A stretch of DNA of 64,000 nucleotides. Origin: Absidia repens. Taxonomy: Eukaryota > Mucoromycota > Mucoromycetes > Mucorales > Cunninghamellaceae. The first letter of the stretch is position 1; the number at the start of each line of letters is the position of its first letter. The translations under genes were made by a program, and so were the position numbers. Positions 11,436-24,075 of the stretch are shown piece after piece. The notes below the pieces were generated by a model. It worked only from the letters and a program-made list of their open reading frames with translations. It did no database searches and was not told where the DNA came from. The stretch is from positions 310,001-374,000 of the forward strand of contig MCGE01000009.1 in assembly GCA_002105175.1 (NCBI GenBank). The letters are read 5' to 3'.

Positions 11436-11892
11436 ATGTCTGCTGAACTTGCTGTTGTTTACGCTGCTCTCATCCTTCAAGATGACAATGTTGAAATCAC
11501 CGTAAGTGTTTGTACATGCATGTGATTGTAACAATCGCTCATTTTTTATTTATATTTTCAAATAATAGGCTGACAAGCTTCAAACTCTTGTCAAGGCTGC
11601 TGGTATCGACGTTGAACCCATCTGGTTCTCTTTGTATGCCAAGGCTCTTCAAGGCCAAAACCTGGGTGAACTTTTGTTGAATGTGGGTGCTCCAGGTGCT
11701 GGTCCCGCTGTGGCTGCCGGTGGTGCTGCTGGTGCTGCTGCTACCGATGCTCCTGCTGAAGAAGCCAAGGAAGAAGAAAAGGAAGAATCCGATGATGTAA
11801 GGGATAAAAGACAAATACTAGATGAATAAATACTGAACGTTCTTTTGTTTTTTTCGCTATCATAGGATATGGGTTTCGGTCTTTTTGACTAA
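11436..11892 (+). CDS. RPP1: 60S acidic ribosomal protein P1
   Basis: Three exons: 11436-11501, 11569-11796 and 11866-11892, giving 106 residues, the usual length. It starts [17 protein letters not shown], continues with the helical dimerisation domain ([17 protein letters not shown]), an Ala/Gly-rich hinge and an acidic tail, and ends in the invariant stalk C-terminus [11 protein letters not shown]1/P2 dimers form the lateral stalk of the 60S subunit, which recruits and activates translation factor GTPases. The second intron separates the acidic stretch from the last eight residues. A polyadenylation-like AATAAA lies shortly after the stop. Confidence 0.97.
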
Positions 11893-12273
11893 AGGACGAA
11901 TTGTAGATATGATTTTTATTTTTATTTTATTATTTTATATTATTGAAATAAAACAACATATGCACCTTTTTGTTTGTAAAAGGATAAAAAAAAACATTTG
12001 ACTTTATTGATTGATTGCGAAAATACAGATGATGAGTGAATGGAGGGCTGATGTGCAGAGGGGTGATAGTAAGCTAGTTTATGGTGGGATTAGGGATCAC
12101 TATCTTTCAGAATAAATAGTAGTTATGAAGCGGCGGGTTGCTGCATGCATATTCTATAGTCACCAACAAAAACATCCATCATGTCATAACATTCATTCAA
12201 TAATACAATGCAAATGACTTGATACAAAAATTAAAATCAGGGTCACTGTAGTATGTTTGAAGTATTTCCTATT

Positions 12274-12529
12274 TTATATTGTGTTACCATGCGGAATATT
12301 GCCTTCATTACAGCATAATGCACCATTTTGATGGTCAATATACTGACTAGTTTCAAAGGATATGATATGTATGGGTAGAAATTGTTCAGGGGCTACAAAT
12401 AGAGGAGAATGAATAATAGTGTGTGGGTCGAATAGAGAAGGAGAGTGATGGAAAGAAGAGGAATAAAAGGCAAAAGGGACAATACTTACTTCGAAAGGTA
12501 TAGGAACTACACTCATTATGTAATGTCAT
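12274..12529 (-). CDS. Possible small spliced gene, frame uncertain
   Basis: A GTAAGT donor at 12489 and a TTTGTAG acceptor at 12393 frame a typical 97-bp intron on the minus strand. Using the ATG at 12529, exons 12529-12490 and 12392-12274 give 52 residues (MTLHNECSSYTFR joined to TPEQFLPIHIISFE and onward). The downstream ATG at 12516, with the same intron, reads another frame after the junction and is also open for about 58 residues. I recognise neither product. The splice signals support a transcript more than they support either protein. Confidence 0.3.
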
Positions 12530-12673
12530 ATTATTTGGTATGGTGGTTTCAATTAGGAGAGGAGGAGAAATAAAAAGTGCTTTTTCTTGGATAATAATAA
12601 TAAAAAAAGGAAGTATCTTTATTTGGGAATTTTAAAAAGAACACAGAAGATCGTGTATAATGAGCGAGGTCCT

Positions 12674-13549
12674 TTATTTTTTGATTCTTTTTGCTAAAGG
12701 TTTATCGTCCATGAAAATATCATCATCATTAACATTATCCTCATAGTCCCCATCATTGTCGTCACTCGGAGGAGTTGATCTTTTGGGCGAATTGGAAACC
12801 GTGATAAATTCATCTTGTTCAAATTTCAAAGTAGAAAAAGGATCAATATGCAATTTAGCACTATACAAAGCAGACGTTCCAAAAAGTGAGGAAGCCATAA
12901 TGAATTCAGCAGGGTGAGGATGGTGGTCAATAACGTGAGCAGAATTTAAAAATTTATACTGATCCATCACCAATTTATCGTCAGCGAGGCCTTGTTCTGA
13001 GTACGAGTTCTCTATAGAATAATTCATATCAGTTGAGGTAATTTTGGAAAGAGCACATCGGGAGACACTGTTGATGTCTGATAGAGATTCACACCCTATA
13101 TCGAAGATATATCAAAGAGTTCGTTAGTTACAGTCACACACAAGAGTCAAAGATTTACCTTTTTCTTGTATCGAGTTTGGATTTTTTTCAAAATAACTAA
13201 ACCATACACCCCGACAAAATGCCATTATGGAATCCTGGCAATCCATTCCAAGTGACTTTAGGAAAGGCTCGAGCTCCAAGGTACCGAATTTATCGTATAA
13301 AGCCTTGAGAGCGGGGTCAGATAGAATAATAAAAGATATAACCACCGACTGAAAAATATCATTTGTTAAAGAATTTAGTATATCATTTGATCCAGTTCTT
13401 CGGGTAGGATGAAAGCTATACCCACATCGGTAAGCTCGGGAATGGGTTTGATGATATGATTTAAAGGTGATAGGGGCAAAAACGTCACCATAGCCAAGCA
13501 TAGTATAAGCATAGTAAGACTTGCTATTAAGAAGAGCCAAAGAAGCCAT
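12674..13549 (-). CDS. Degenerate J-domain-like protein
   Basis: Two exons, 13549-13159 and 13095-12674, giving 270 residues. The N-terminal 100 residues follow the layout of a DnaJ domain: SYYAYTMLGYGDVF (helix I), YHQTHSRAYRCGYSFHPT where helix II and the HPD loop would be, and ILSDPALKALYDKFG (helix III/IV, the LSDPxxRxxYDxxG signature). The Asp of the Hsp70-activating HPD tripeptide is replaced by Thr, so classical ATPase stimulation would be impaired. The C-terminal half is acidic (DDNDGDYEDNVNDDD) and ends in a basic KPLAKRIKK that could be a nuclear signal. It may be a J-like scaffold rather than a co-chaperone. It is divergent from the KH-like gene. Confidence 0.7.
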
Positions 13550-13779
13550 TACTGTTTATTTCGATTAGATTAATGATCCATATATTTAAATAAATCTAGC
13601 ATTCGAGTGAGGGACGGGTAGTGTATATTTATACTGGTAGTGGTTCATTCAACGATATTTTTAAACGTGAGCGGAGTTTTTTGTTCTCCTGTCTCCCTTT
13701 TATTTTGCGGTTCTTTATATTTTTTTTTTTTTTTTTTTTCAGTCTCTTTGTTCAATATATACAACTTTATTTTATTATC
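13550..13779. promoter_or_regulatory. Divergent promoter with TATA-like and long T tract
   Basis: The 230 bp between the J-like gene (-) and the KH-like gene (+) contain TATATTTAAATAA near 13580 and an 18-nt-class T tract near 13720, about 40-60 bp before the plus-strand ATG. The open frame extends through this leader but reads as poly-Phe, so it is untranslated leader. Confidence 0.4.
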
Positions 13780-15993
13780 ATGTCGCAGTATATGGATGGT
13801 GATTCTGACGATGGTGGTGGTTGGCGTGATGCATCCATTTTAGTTGATGACAATTCGAATTCTGGTTTCCACCAAAATCAAAGAGGCAGTGCGGATTACC
13901 CTTCTGTGGAAGATGCTCCTGATCGACAACCTGATGATTGCTGGATGTTACCCTCGAACAGTTCTGTGATGGAGGTGTTGGGACCCAACTGTGTGCGTTT
14001 GGATGATATCAGGAAAAAGACGGAAGCCTATATGACCTTCAACTCTGGCAAATATCAAGTGGATATTTGGGGCGATCGGTCATGTATTGATGAAGCGAAG
14101 AAGTACTTGGATGTTATTGGCAACAAAGTCAACGAAAGAAAACACCCTATGCGAAGCACCAAAAAATGGGAAAAGCCTGCTCGTGAACTGACGGAAAAGG
14201 AGAAACGACGCGTTGAAAAACGACAACAACGGAAGACCGAAGAAAAACGCTACCAAGGCCTACCTGCAGTTCCGCAACCATTTACTGCCAGCTTTACTAT
14301 GCCAGACAGCAATATTCCCCTTCCGAAAATCATTGGTGAAAAGGAAGCTTATTTGAACCAAATCCGGGCGTCCTGCAAATCCTTTATTTGGTATGACGAA
14401 GGTCTTCATATCTTCAAGGTGGCTGGTCAAGACAATGAACTGGTGGAACAAGCTGCTGGTCGTGTGCGCAACCTTTACCTCAAAATACGACGTGGAACGG
14501 ATCCAACAATGCCTAGATCTTCTGAATTACGGCTTTTATATCAACCTACAAGGAATATTGGTGCCCGCTTTATCAAATTGCCAAAGAACTTTGTCTCGTG
14601 TGATCTCTACAGCGATGAACAAATTAGCTCTTATCGTATTTTGGAACCTATTGCTGGTGGGAAACCCTCCGCATCTCTTGTGCAATACAATATGCTTACT
14701 GATGGGGTGAAAAAGTTGGATCTCTCCACAATGCAACAACAACAACAGAAACAACAACAACAAAGTGTGTCTTTGATTGATTTTGGCGACAACAATGACG
14801 ACGATAATGCGATTCACCCTGGTCAAAATCTTGATACTTCAGAAATTGCGGAAAGTCTTCGCGATCTCAACATCCGAAATGCGAAAATGATGGAAAGAGC
14901 TCTGGACGAAGGTTTGGAAAGTTTGCGGCTATTGGATTGGGAAATCAGCATGGAAGTGGCATTTGGACAGATTTACTTGTTGAACTATCCCAAACGTGAC
15001 GACTTTTATACTTTCTCATCCGAGCAATTGGCGAACCTTTACTTCCCTCACCATGTTTTCAACTCCAAATTGGCACCTTGCATTGGCACCACTTACAATC
15101 ATGTTAAGGGATTATTGGAATATCTATCTGTTTGTGGTGAAGAATATACCGACTCGCCCCGTACCTCATACGTTATTGAAGCTATACAAAATCCAACTCT
15201 ACCGGAACCAGCAAGGCCTGAAAGCAAGTATTCTCATCGTGGCGGCGGTCCATCTCGAGGTGAACAAGCGGCTGCTGCTGCGGCTGCCGAGGCGGCGTCA
15301 GCGGTGACTTGGAAATCGGTGCTTACGGTCAATACATTTACGAAGGAAGGGCATGCGGGACTGTGGAATTGTGTGACGGACAGCAACACTTTGGTGAACA
15401 TCAGCTGTGCAAATTTGGAAGGTGAATATTCGTGGGAAACCCGACTGAACTATGCGCGGCGGTTACCTTCCGACTACGACACTCCTCAAGGCCAATTTGT
15501 GAACTATCTTCGACGATCCAAAGACAATCGACTAGTGATGTCCGTGACACCAGCCTATCGACCACATATTATCAAACAGCGGACCAAGTGGGTGTATGCA
15601 TGGAAGCGATACATTATTGAAGTGGAAAAGGAAGAAATGTGGGACATGTCAAATATGGATGACACTCATCATACTATCATCAACAGCAACGATCACAACA
15701 ATCATCATTCGACTGCAGCGGCCGCGGGCTTGCCTACGGATTTATCTTCTTTTACCCCACACAGAGTCAATTATTACGTGACCATGGCCCGCGAAAACTG
15801 GAGATATCGCTTCGCAGAAAACATTGATTTGGCAATTGGTGAGGCACCTACATGGACGATCCGTGATTTTTTGGCGAACAATGTGGATGAAGAGAATACA
15901 GCGATGTTACAAAAGGATGCCAAGGAATTCGCCGATATCATGACCAAAGTGCTTCCAGTTTTTTATGAAACTCGTCCAGCTTCTCTAGTTTAG
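13780..15993 (+). CDS. Fungal KH-like domain protein, function unknown
   Basis: Single exon, 737 residues from MSQYMDGDSDDGGGW. Two regions resemble KH folds: MEVLGPNCVRLDDIRKKTEA with VDIWGDRSCIDEAKKYL (about residues 65-125), and LPKIIGEKEAYLNQIRASCK with IFKVAGQDNELVEQA (about 180-230). A basic helix separates them (RELTEKEKRRVEKRQQRKTE). After Gln- and Asp-rich low complexity and an Ala run comes a conserved-looking C-terminal region (VLTVNTFTKEGHAGLWNC, RRSKDNRLVMSVTPAYRP, KWVYAWKRYIIEVEKEEMW). This layout is seen in uncharacterised fungal proteins. RNA binding is inferred from the KH-like pattern only. Confidence 0.8.
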   Translation: MSQYMDGDSDDGGGWRDASILVDDNSNSGFHQNQRGSADYPSVEDAPDRQPDDCWMLPSNSSVMEVLGPNCVRLDDIRKKTEAYMTFNSGKYQVDIWGDRSCIDEAKKYLDVIGNKVNERKHPMRSTKKWEKPARELTEKEKRRVEKRQQRKTEEKRYQGLPAVPQPFTASFTMPDSNIPLPKIIGEKEAYLNQIRASCKSFIWYDEGLHIFKVAGQDNELVEQAAGRVRNLYLKIRRGTDPTMPRSSELRLLYQPTRNIGARFIKLPKNFVSCDLYSDEQISSYRILEPIAGGKPSASLVQYNMLTDGVKKLDLSTMQQQQQKQQQQSVSLIDFGDNNDDDNAIHPGQNLDTSEIAESLRDLNIRNAKMMERALDEGLESLRLLDWEISMEVAFGQIYLLNYPKRDDFYTFSSEQLANLYFPHHVFNSKLAPCIGTTYNHVKGLLEYLSVCGEEYTDSPRTSYVIEAIQNPTLPEPARPESKYSHRGGGPSRGEQAAAAAAAEAASAVTWKSVLTVNTFTKEGHAGLWNCVTDSNTLVNISCANLEGEYSWETRLNYARRLPSDYDTPQGQFVNYLRRSKDNRLVMSVTPAYRPHIIKQRTKWVYAWKRYIIEVEKEEMWDMSNMDDTHHTIINSNDHNNHHSTAAAAGLPTDLSSFTPHRVNYYVTMARENWRYRFAENIDLAIGEAPTWTIRDFLANNVDEENTAMLQKDAKEFADIMTKVLPVFYETRPASLV

Positions 15994-16839
15994 ATTCGCA
16001 CTTGACTTTATATCTTCCCTTATTGTAGTACCCTTAGTATAGTTGTTGCATTTATCAATCAATCAATCAATCAATCAACCTATATATATATATATATAAT
16101 AAAATACAATCTCATATCTGATTTATATATGTATTCAGCATTTATTTACAAATTGATATTATTTTATTTTGCGTTTACTGAAAAAAGTATGGGATGTGAT
16201 AGGTGATGGGGTTTGGATGTTGCTTTGGAGGATCAAATAGCGATTATGAATGGGCGATAAGGTGGGTGATAGTGATGACAGTGATGTGTGTAGGCATCAG
16301 ATGACCGATCTAGCAAACACTTCCCAGTATTTACCACAGGACACAACTTTTTTAGCATCATGTGTCTTTTTTTTTTCTTCTCTCTATGTCTTTGTGTAGA
16401 TTCCTGGGCCTTAAGAGAGAAAGATTGATATGATAGACAAGTACGCCAAATACATGTCCTTATATTATATAAACGCACTTATAAATGATACGTTAGACAG
16501 TAAAGATTTTTTTATTATAGAATAAACATAATTCATAATAAACTAAGATGTTAATTACTTCTACAGTGAATCTATCTATTCTAAAATGGAGAGGTGGACT
16601 GTTTTACAGTGTGTGATAAACTATCCTGAAGAGCTGGGGAATGTGAAGGTGTCGTGGCAGCGTGTCATGAGAAGGAAGCTACCATGCAGCCGATCGCTGT
16701 GATGAGAAGAGAGAAAAATGCCGAACAATGGAATTTTTTCTGCCATAATAAGAGAGCTATTATGTTTGCCATGTTTTATAGTGTCGATTGTTGTAATAAC
16801 GAAGAGATGCAAGATCAAAAGATCAAAAGATATATTTTA

Positions 16840-16916
16840 AATGCCGCCCACGTGAAATATTTTTTTCTCTCTCTCCTGCCTTGTTTTTATTTTGCGGCTC
16901 TCTTTCTTCCTTTCTT

Positions 16917-16952
<36 letters not shown>

Positions 16953-17510
16953 CCATCATTCAACTTCATTAATGTTATGTTGGACTTAGAATAGTATCAG
17001 GACTAGTTTAGGAGTTTCAGCTCAGGCATTACAAAATGCATGGGGAAACCCTTTCATTTTGGATTCAGGATTTGGAACCACCATTAGTTTGCTTTTTGGA
17101 GCCTTCATTAGCTTAGTCTAGTATTACTTCGTCCATAGTTTGTATCTATATTTGAATAAAATGCGTTTCTTTTTGATTGCTCTAATGAAAAATGTCCTAT
17201 GAGTTTCTGTCATGTCTTGCTTAGAGTAGATCCTTTCTCAATTACCATTACCCTTTTTGATTTGTAGAGACCGTTGTGCTTCAATAACATATACCTCTTC
17301 AGCCTTTATTGCACCTTGTGTAGTATATTAGATGCTTTTTGCGTAGATTAAAGCTGACCATTCCTCTAAACTCTCATTAGTCTCCTTGTCAGTCTCCCAC
17401 CTACTGCCTCCACTAGATCTCTTGTGGCAATGATCCTCTCGCCATTAGTTGTGTACCTATCAATATATTTCAATAAAATCTTCCTTTAATTGGTTAATAA
17501 TCCTATGACA
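16840..17510 (-). repeat. Interspersed repeat family, copy A (inverted)
   Basis: Reverse-complement orientation relative to the other copies. The core appears as GCCGCCCACGTGAAAT at 16843-16858. The segments GGGAAACCCTTTCATTTTGG and CCATTAGTTTGC (17.04-17.08 kb) and CTCATTAGTCTCC / AGATCTCTTG (17.37-17.43 kb) match the other copies when reversed. No coding capacity was seen. Confidence 0.8.
16919..16952. repeat. 34-nt poly(dT) tract
   Basis: A pure T run between the CACGTG core and the body of the inverted repeat copy A. Copy C has an A tract at the equivalent place (29440-29464), copy D shorter A runs. Confidence 0.9.
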
Positions 17511-18605
17511 CATATGATAGTGAGAAATATCGTTATTGTTGATCTTTCGTGAATGCCTTATCGAGCGCCTGCTTTTTAATTCACTCACCTTGCCCATTTT
17601 TGCTCGCCCCACCCCTCAATGCATAATCGATTGGTGGGCATTCCTTGGACATTTAATATTAAATGAAGGGATGTTGTTGCTCTACCAATCAATATTAATG
17701 AACCTATGCCATATCACTGGTGTAATCTCCACTATAAAATGCTATAATGTTAGCTTGACTATACATAATGTACATATCACTTCATTGTTTTTATTACGCA
17801 TGCCATAAATGATGATAATAAAAACTCCTATAAAAAAAGCCCAAACGAAATCACTGAAGCTTAAAGGAAATGACTCCAAAGTGCGAAATGGCATAGGTAT
17901 CGGTACCCCACTGAATTTCTCGCCCTCCTCCCCAACACACACAAATACCCCAGTCGAGGTGTCCCCACTAAATTGTAAAATATGGCGGGTGCCATATCCC
18001 ATCCCATCAAAACCTACACTTCACCAGTAACCGTTGGCACCCAATAGATCCTTGTTTTTTTTTTTTTTTTTTTGTTCTTTGCAAGTTGCCTTTAAACCCC
18101 GTATGATCGTTAATTTTTTAAATTTGGGAGTGTTAAATGAAAGTGTCCCTAGACTTACCTACTATTCTAAACTCGACAAGAATGATTTACACCTAATATT
18201 CAATATTTTCTGAAGTTTTACTCTTAACCCGAACATTATCCTTAATGCGAGGACTTACTGTACACTCTCTCTATCAGTCGGGCAATTTTTTTTTTTCTTA
18301 AACGTCTTCCTTACTAGCTTTACTACCCACTTCTTTCCATTTTCCGACAACAAATATTAAGCAAGACAAGACAGTAATAGAATGATATAAAATAATCCTC
18401 TTTTTCTTTATTCTTTATAATATGTATATATGAAGGTAGAGAAGAGATTGCAAATAATTTTTGATGATACTAAAACTAAACTTAAGATCTATCTAATAAA
18501 TAATAAATACATGAATACTAAACTATGTCTACTTGTATATCCATTCTAAATCTACATTGATCCGCCCTTATTTTTTAACTGATATGTTGTTTTATTGAAT
18601 CAAAT

Positions 18606-21041
<2,436 letters not shown>

Positions 21042-21752
21042 GGTAAAATAGATATGTATAAAAAAAAAGGTGGGGAAAAGAAAAAAAAAAAAAGAAGTAA
21101 ACAAGAAAAAACAAGAAACAAGGCTGGAGCGGGATTTGAAAAGTTTTTCTTATTTCTTTCTGTGGAGTGTTCTGGCACTTTCATTTCAGTCCGCCAGGGG
21201 TAGGGTAGGACAGTCCGCCAGAATGATATTTCCCATTGCGAGTGTGGAGAGAGAGGTTGATCTTTTCCAAAGGAATCCTTCATTTTCAATTTTATTGTTA
21301 AAAATAGTATGGCTTTATTAATTATATCAAACCATAATGTTGTGATTAATGCTTATACGAAAGATGAGTCAAATTTACTGCTATCATATTCCGTTATGAG
21401 CATCTAGATGAAACATCATCATTAGTGATACTTTTATCCGCTTTTGTAAAAATCAATATTACTCCATTTGAGCTACCATCATAATTATTATTGTCGCACT
21501 TAGTGATCAAAGTAGTAGATACAGACAAGATCAAAGGATAATGCTGGTCTCGTGATTTCAGGTACCTGAAACTAAAAATGACAATAGTAAGCGTGAAAGT
21601 GGCTTTCATCATTTTCGAATGTGACGGAGATTAAATAAAGGGCCAATCGAAAATCATCACATATTTTCAATGGCATATTTGAATTGAATTTCCCCCTCTT
21701 TTTCGCTTTTCCTTCATCTCATACTCATCCACACATCGAACAACATATAAAT
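21042..21752. promoter_or_regulatory. Region between mtHsp70 and RAMP4 genes, divergent promoters
   Basis: Upstream of the mtHsp70 ATG a perfect 11-bp direct repeat CAGTCCGCCAG occurs at 21187-21197 and 21211-21221, with AGGGG (STRE-type) at 21196-21200. Nearby TTC/GAA blocks (about 21220-21290, for example TTCCAAAGGAATCCTTC) loosely resemble a heat-shock element but lack ideal spacing. The right half is A+T rich and leads into the RAMP4 leader. Confidence 0.45.
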
Positions 21753-22238
21753 ATGGTAAGTAACTACTGAATGAAACATATATTATACGCCACCTCGTAC
21801 TAACAGGATGTTTTGCATCCTTCCCCCAATTTTTTTTTCCTAAAAAAATTCTTATTCGCGTTTGCCAGACTGCTTCATCAGTGCCAACACTTCGCAAAAA
21901 GAATGCTGTTTATCAAAGTAATGTAAACAAACGAGGACAAGTGAAAACAACACTGGTAAGTACTGGTCAATATATATTAGAGCGAGAGAGAAAACAATTG
22001 AAGGCACAGACTGATAGCGGCTCTTGCATTTTTTTGTATCGTAGAAACCGGCACCAGGCTTCAAATTACCTGTCTCTTATTGGGTGCTTGGACTTTTGGT
22101 TTTTGTACTGGCTGGCGGTGGTAAGTTTTAAAAAAGAAAAAATACCAAATTTGAATTCTTTTGTGCTCACATTCTTATTGGCTTGGATTTTGGGTGGTTT
22201 TTACAGCTATTTTACAATTAGTTGATATTATATTTTGA
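21753..22238 (+). CDS. YSY6: RAMP4/SERP1/Ysy6 family ER membrane protein
   Basis: Four exons: 21753-21755 (the ATG only), 21869-21955, 22045-22120 and 22207-22238, giving 65 residues, the family's usual size. The product starts MTASSVPTLRKKNAVYQSNV, has a basic cytosolic part (NKRGQVKTTLKPAPGFKL), then a C-terminal tail anchor PVSYWVLGLLVFVLAGGAIL followed by QLVDIIF. RAMP4/Ysy6 proteins are tail-anchored ER proteins that bind the Sec61 translocon and ribosomes and stabilise membrane proteins under stress. All donors are GTAAGT and every phase fits. The first intron follows the start codon directly, which is why simple ORF scans miss the gene. Confidence 0.88.
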
Positions 22239-22782
22239 ATAAAAACCAAACACATTTTTTACCATTATTACTGACTAAACGGTTAACAAATATGTTCAGT
22301 GTAATAGTATTGCCTTTTGTCTTTTGTTTTTTATTTTTATTTGATTGTATTACATATGTGGCAGATCCGTATGGAAAATGCGGTGGTTATCCTCTTTATT
22401 GTTGCACTGGTATTTCCTTGCCACCACATGTGTCGTCTGTTTTTGGGATTTAGCATTTTTCTCCCCCGAGAGAGAATTTAGGGCCAAATGGAAAAAAAAG
22501 AAAAAGGGAGAGCGTGGTTGGTTGTTGCTCTTTCTTTCTTTCTTTCTTTCTTTCTCTCTTTCTCTCTTTTTGTCTTTCTTTCTTCTTTGTTTCTTAAAAA
22601 TATCCCCTCTTTTTTTTTTTTTTTTTTTAATATATCTCATATACACTTTTTTTTGTTTTGTTTTTTGCCTGGACTTATTCAAGAATACGCACGCGCATAC
22701 ACATACAAACACACACACACACACACACGCACACACAGTCGTTATCTTTAGAAAATATCATCAAGAGAGACAAACAAACGTT
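22239..22782. other. Intergenic with homopolymers and a (CA)n microsatellite
   Basis: Pyrimidine-rich DNA (CTTT repeats at 22528-22570, a T tract near 22610) and a CA-repeat at about 22700-22738, just upstream of the Rho gene start. The Cys/Val- and Lys-rich open frames here are translated simple sequence and are not genes. Confidence 0.7.
22700..22738. repeat. (CA)n microsatellite
   Basis: Alternating ACAC with a few interruptions (AAAC, CGCA). It lies about 50 bp upstream of the Rho GTPase start codon and therefore in its leader or core promoter. Confidence 0.85.
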
Positions 22783-23987
22783 ATGACAAGAGTAAGAAAA
22801 AAAAAAAAAGAAAAGTCCATGTCTGAAATACACCATTTTTCTTGAAGACGCACTCTTTCTCTTTTTTTTTTTTTTTCTCATCATGTATATTTATTATCGT
22901 ATCGCTATTGTTTTGTTTAGATTCCACGAAAGAAGCTTGTTGTGGTTGGTGATGGTCACTGTGGTAAGTGAACTGAAGATGTTCTGTTTTTGCATACTCT
23001 CTTAAAAAGCGAATGACAAATAACTTTTTGACGATACTTTTTATTATCACTTTAGGGAAAACAAGTTTGTTGGTGGTGTACCAAAATGGCACTTTTCCGG
23101 AGGTAATGCTCATTGATTCTTTTATTCATGTGCATGGACCTGTATGATATACATATGTAATATTTTAGTGAGCTGACTCTTCTTCTTTTGTTTAACATAC
23201 AATAGCGATATGTACCAACCGTCTTTGAAAACTATATTGCCAATGTTCAGTTAGACAACAGTCGCACAGTGGAACTAGCACTTTGGGATACAGCTGGTAA
23301 GCGGGCGGGGAAATAGTAAAATAATGGCACACGACGACGATGTTTTGATATATAACATTATCTTGCTCTCATTACCAGGTCAGGAAGAATATGATCGATT
23401 ACGACCTCTCTCTTACCCCGAAACTGATGTGATTCTTATCTGCTTTGCTATTGATCAACCCACTTCGTTTGCCAATGTACAAGATCGGGTAAGAGAAATA
23501 TATTTGTATCATGGTTTCAACAATGCCGCTGACCTGCATTTTTTTTATACATCTGCCAATCATCATCATGAACGATACACAAATGCTACTTATTGACCAT
23601 TATACATTAATTTGATTCTTGTTGCAGTGGTTGCCAGAGGTGACGCATTTTTGTGAAAATGTACCCAAGTTATTGGTGGGAACAAAAAGTGACCTTCGTG
23701 ACGATAAAGGACGAATTTCACAGCTTACTGCAATGGGTCATCAACTGATTTCTTCTGAAGAGGTAACTGAAAAAAAAAGGGATATACTCAAATGTGTCAT
23801 AATGACGCTCAATTCTTATTGCTATTGTGAATAGGGGGAACGATTAGGAAGGGAAATTGGTGCTAGATACTATGAATGCAGTGCAAAGGAAAACCAAAAT
23901 GTCAACGAAGTTATTACCGCAGCTACAAGGTCGGCCATGAGTGGTGGTATCATGCGTCTCCATCGAAAGTTTTGTAAAGTACTATAG
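22783..23987 (+). CDS. Rho-family small GTPase, Rho4-like
   Basis: Seven exons: 22783-22791, 22921-22963, 23056-23102, 23206-23296, 23379-23488, 23628-23762 and 23835-23987, giving 195 residues with all phases consistent. Motifs in order: P-loop [14 protein letters not shown], switch [14 protein letters not shown], switch [34 protein letters not shown] (G4), CSAKENQNV (G5) and a C-terminal CKVL CaaX box after a short basic stretch ([10 protein letters not shown]), predicting geranylgeranylation and membrane attachment. [21 protein letters not shown] and [10 protein letters not shown] favour Rho4 over Rho1 or Cdc42, but the subfamily is tentative. His replaces the usual Ala/Gly inside the P-loop. 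The likely role is in polarity and cell wall or septum control. The first coding exon is nine bases. Confidence 0.9.
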
Positions 23988-24075
23988 TAGTGGTAGCATT
24001 GGTATTAGTATTAGTATTAGTGGTAGTGGTAGCTGTAGCATTGGCATTAGTATTAGTAGTATTAGTAGTAGCAGT
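23985..24075. repeat. TAG/TTA/TGG-type trinucleotide repetition
   Basis: Directly after the Rho stop codon, trinucleotides TAG, TGG, TAT and TAC alternate in a decaying microsatellite within the likely 3' untranslated region. Confidence 0.8.

Larger units (their letters stand above)
15994..18605. other. Large intergenic region with a repeat copy
   Basis: After the KH-like gene come an (ATCA)n patch near 16055-16078 and a (TA)n patch at 16081-16099. Then follow a 34-nt T tract at 16919-16952 and an inverted copy of the interspersed repeat (about 16.84-17.51 kb). The stretch 17.5-18.6 kb shows no believable coding exon. The part 17870-18020 is relatively G+C rich and contains palindromic pieces such as GGCACCCGCC on the minus strand. 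Confidence 0.5.

Noticed and set aside
22345..22845. 166-codon plus frame and antisense partners near the CA repeat
   Set aside because: Composition (poly-Phe, Ser-Leu-Phe, THTHTH, VCVCVC) shows translated microsatellites and homopolymers.
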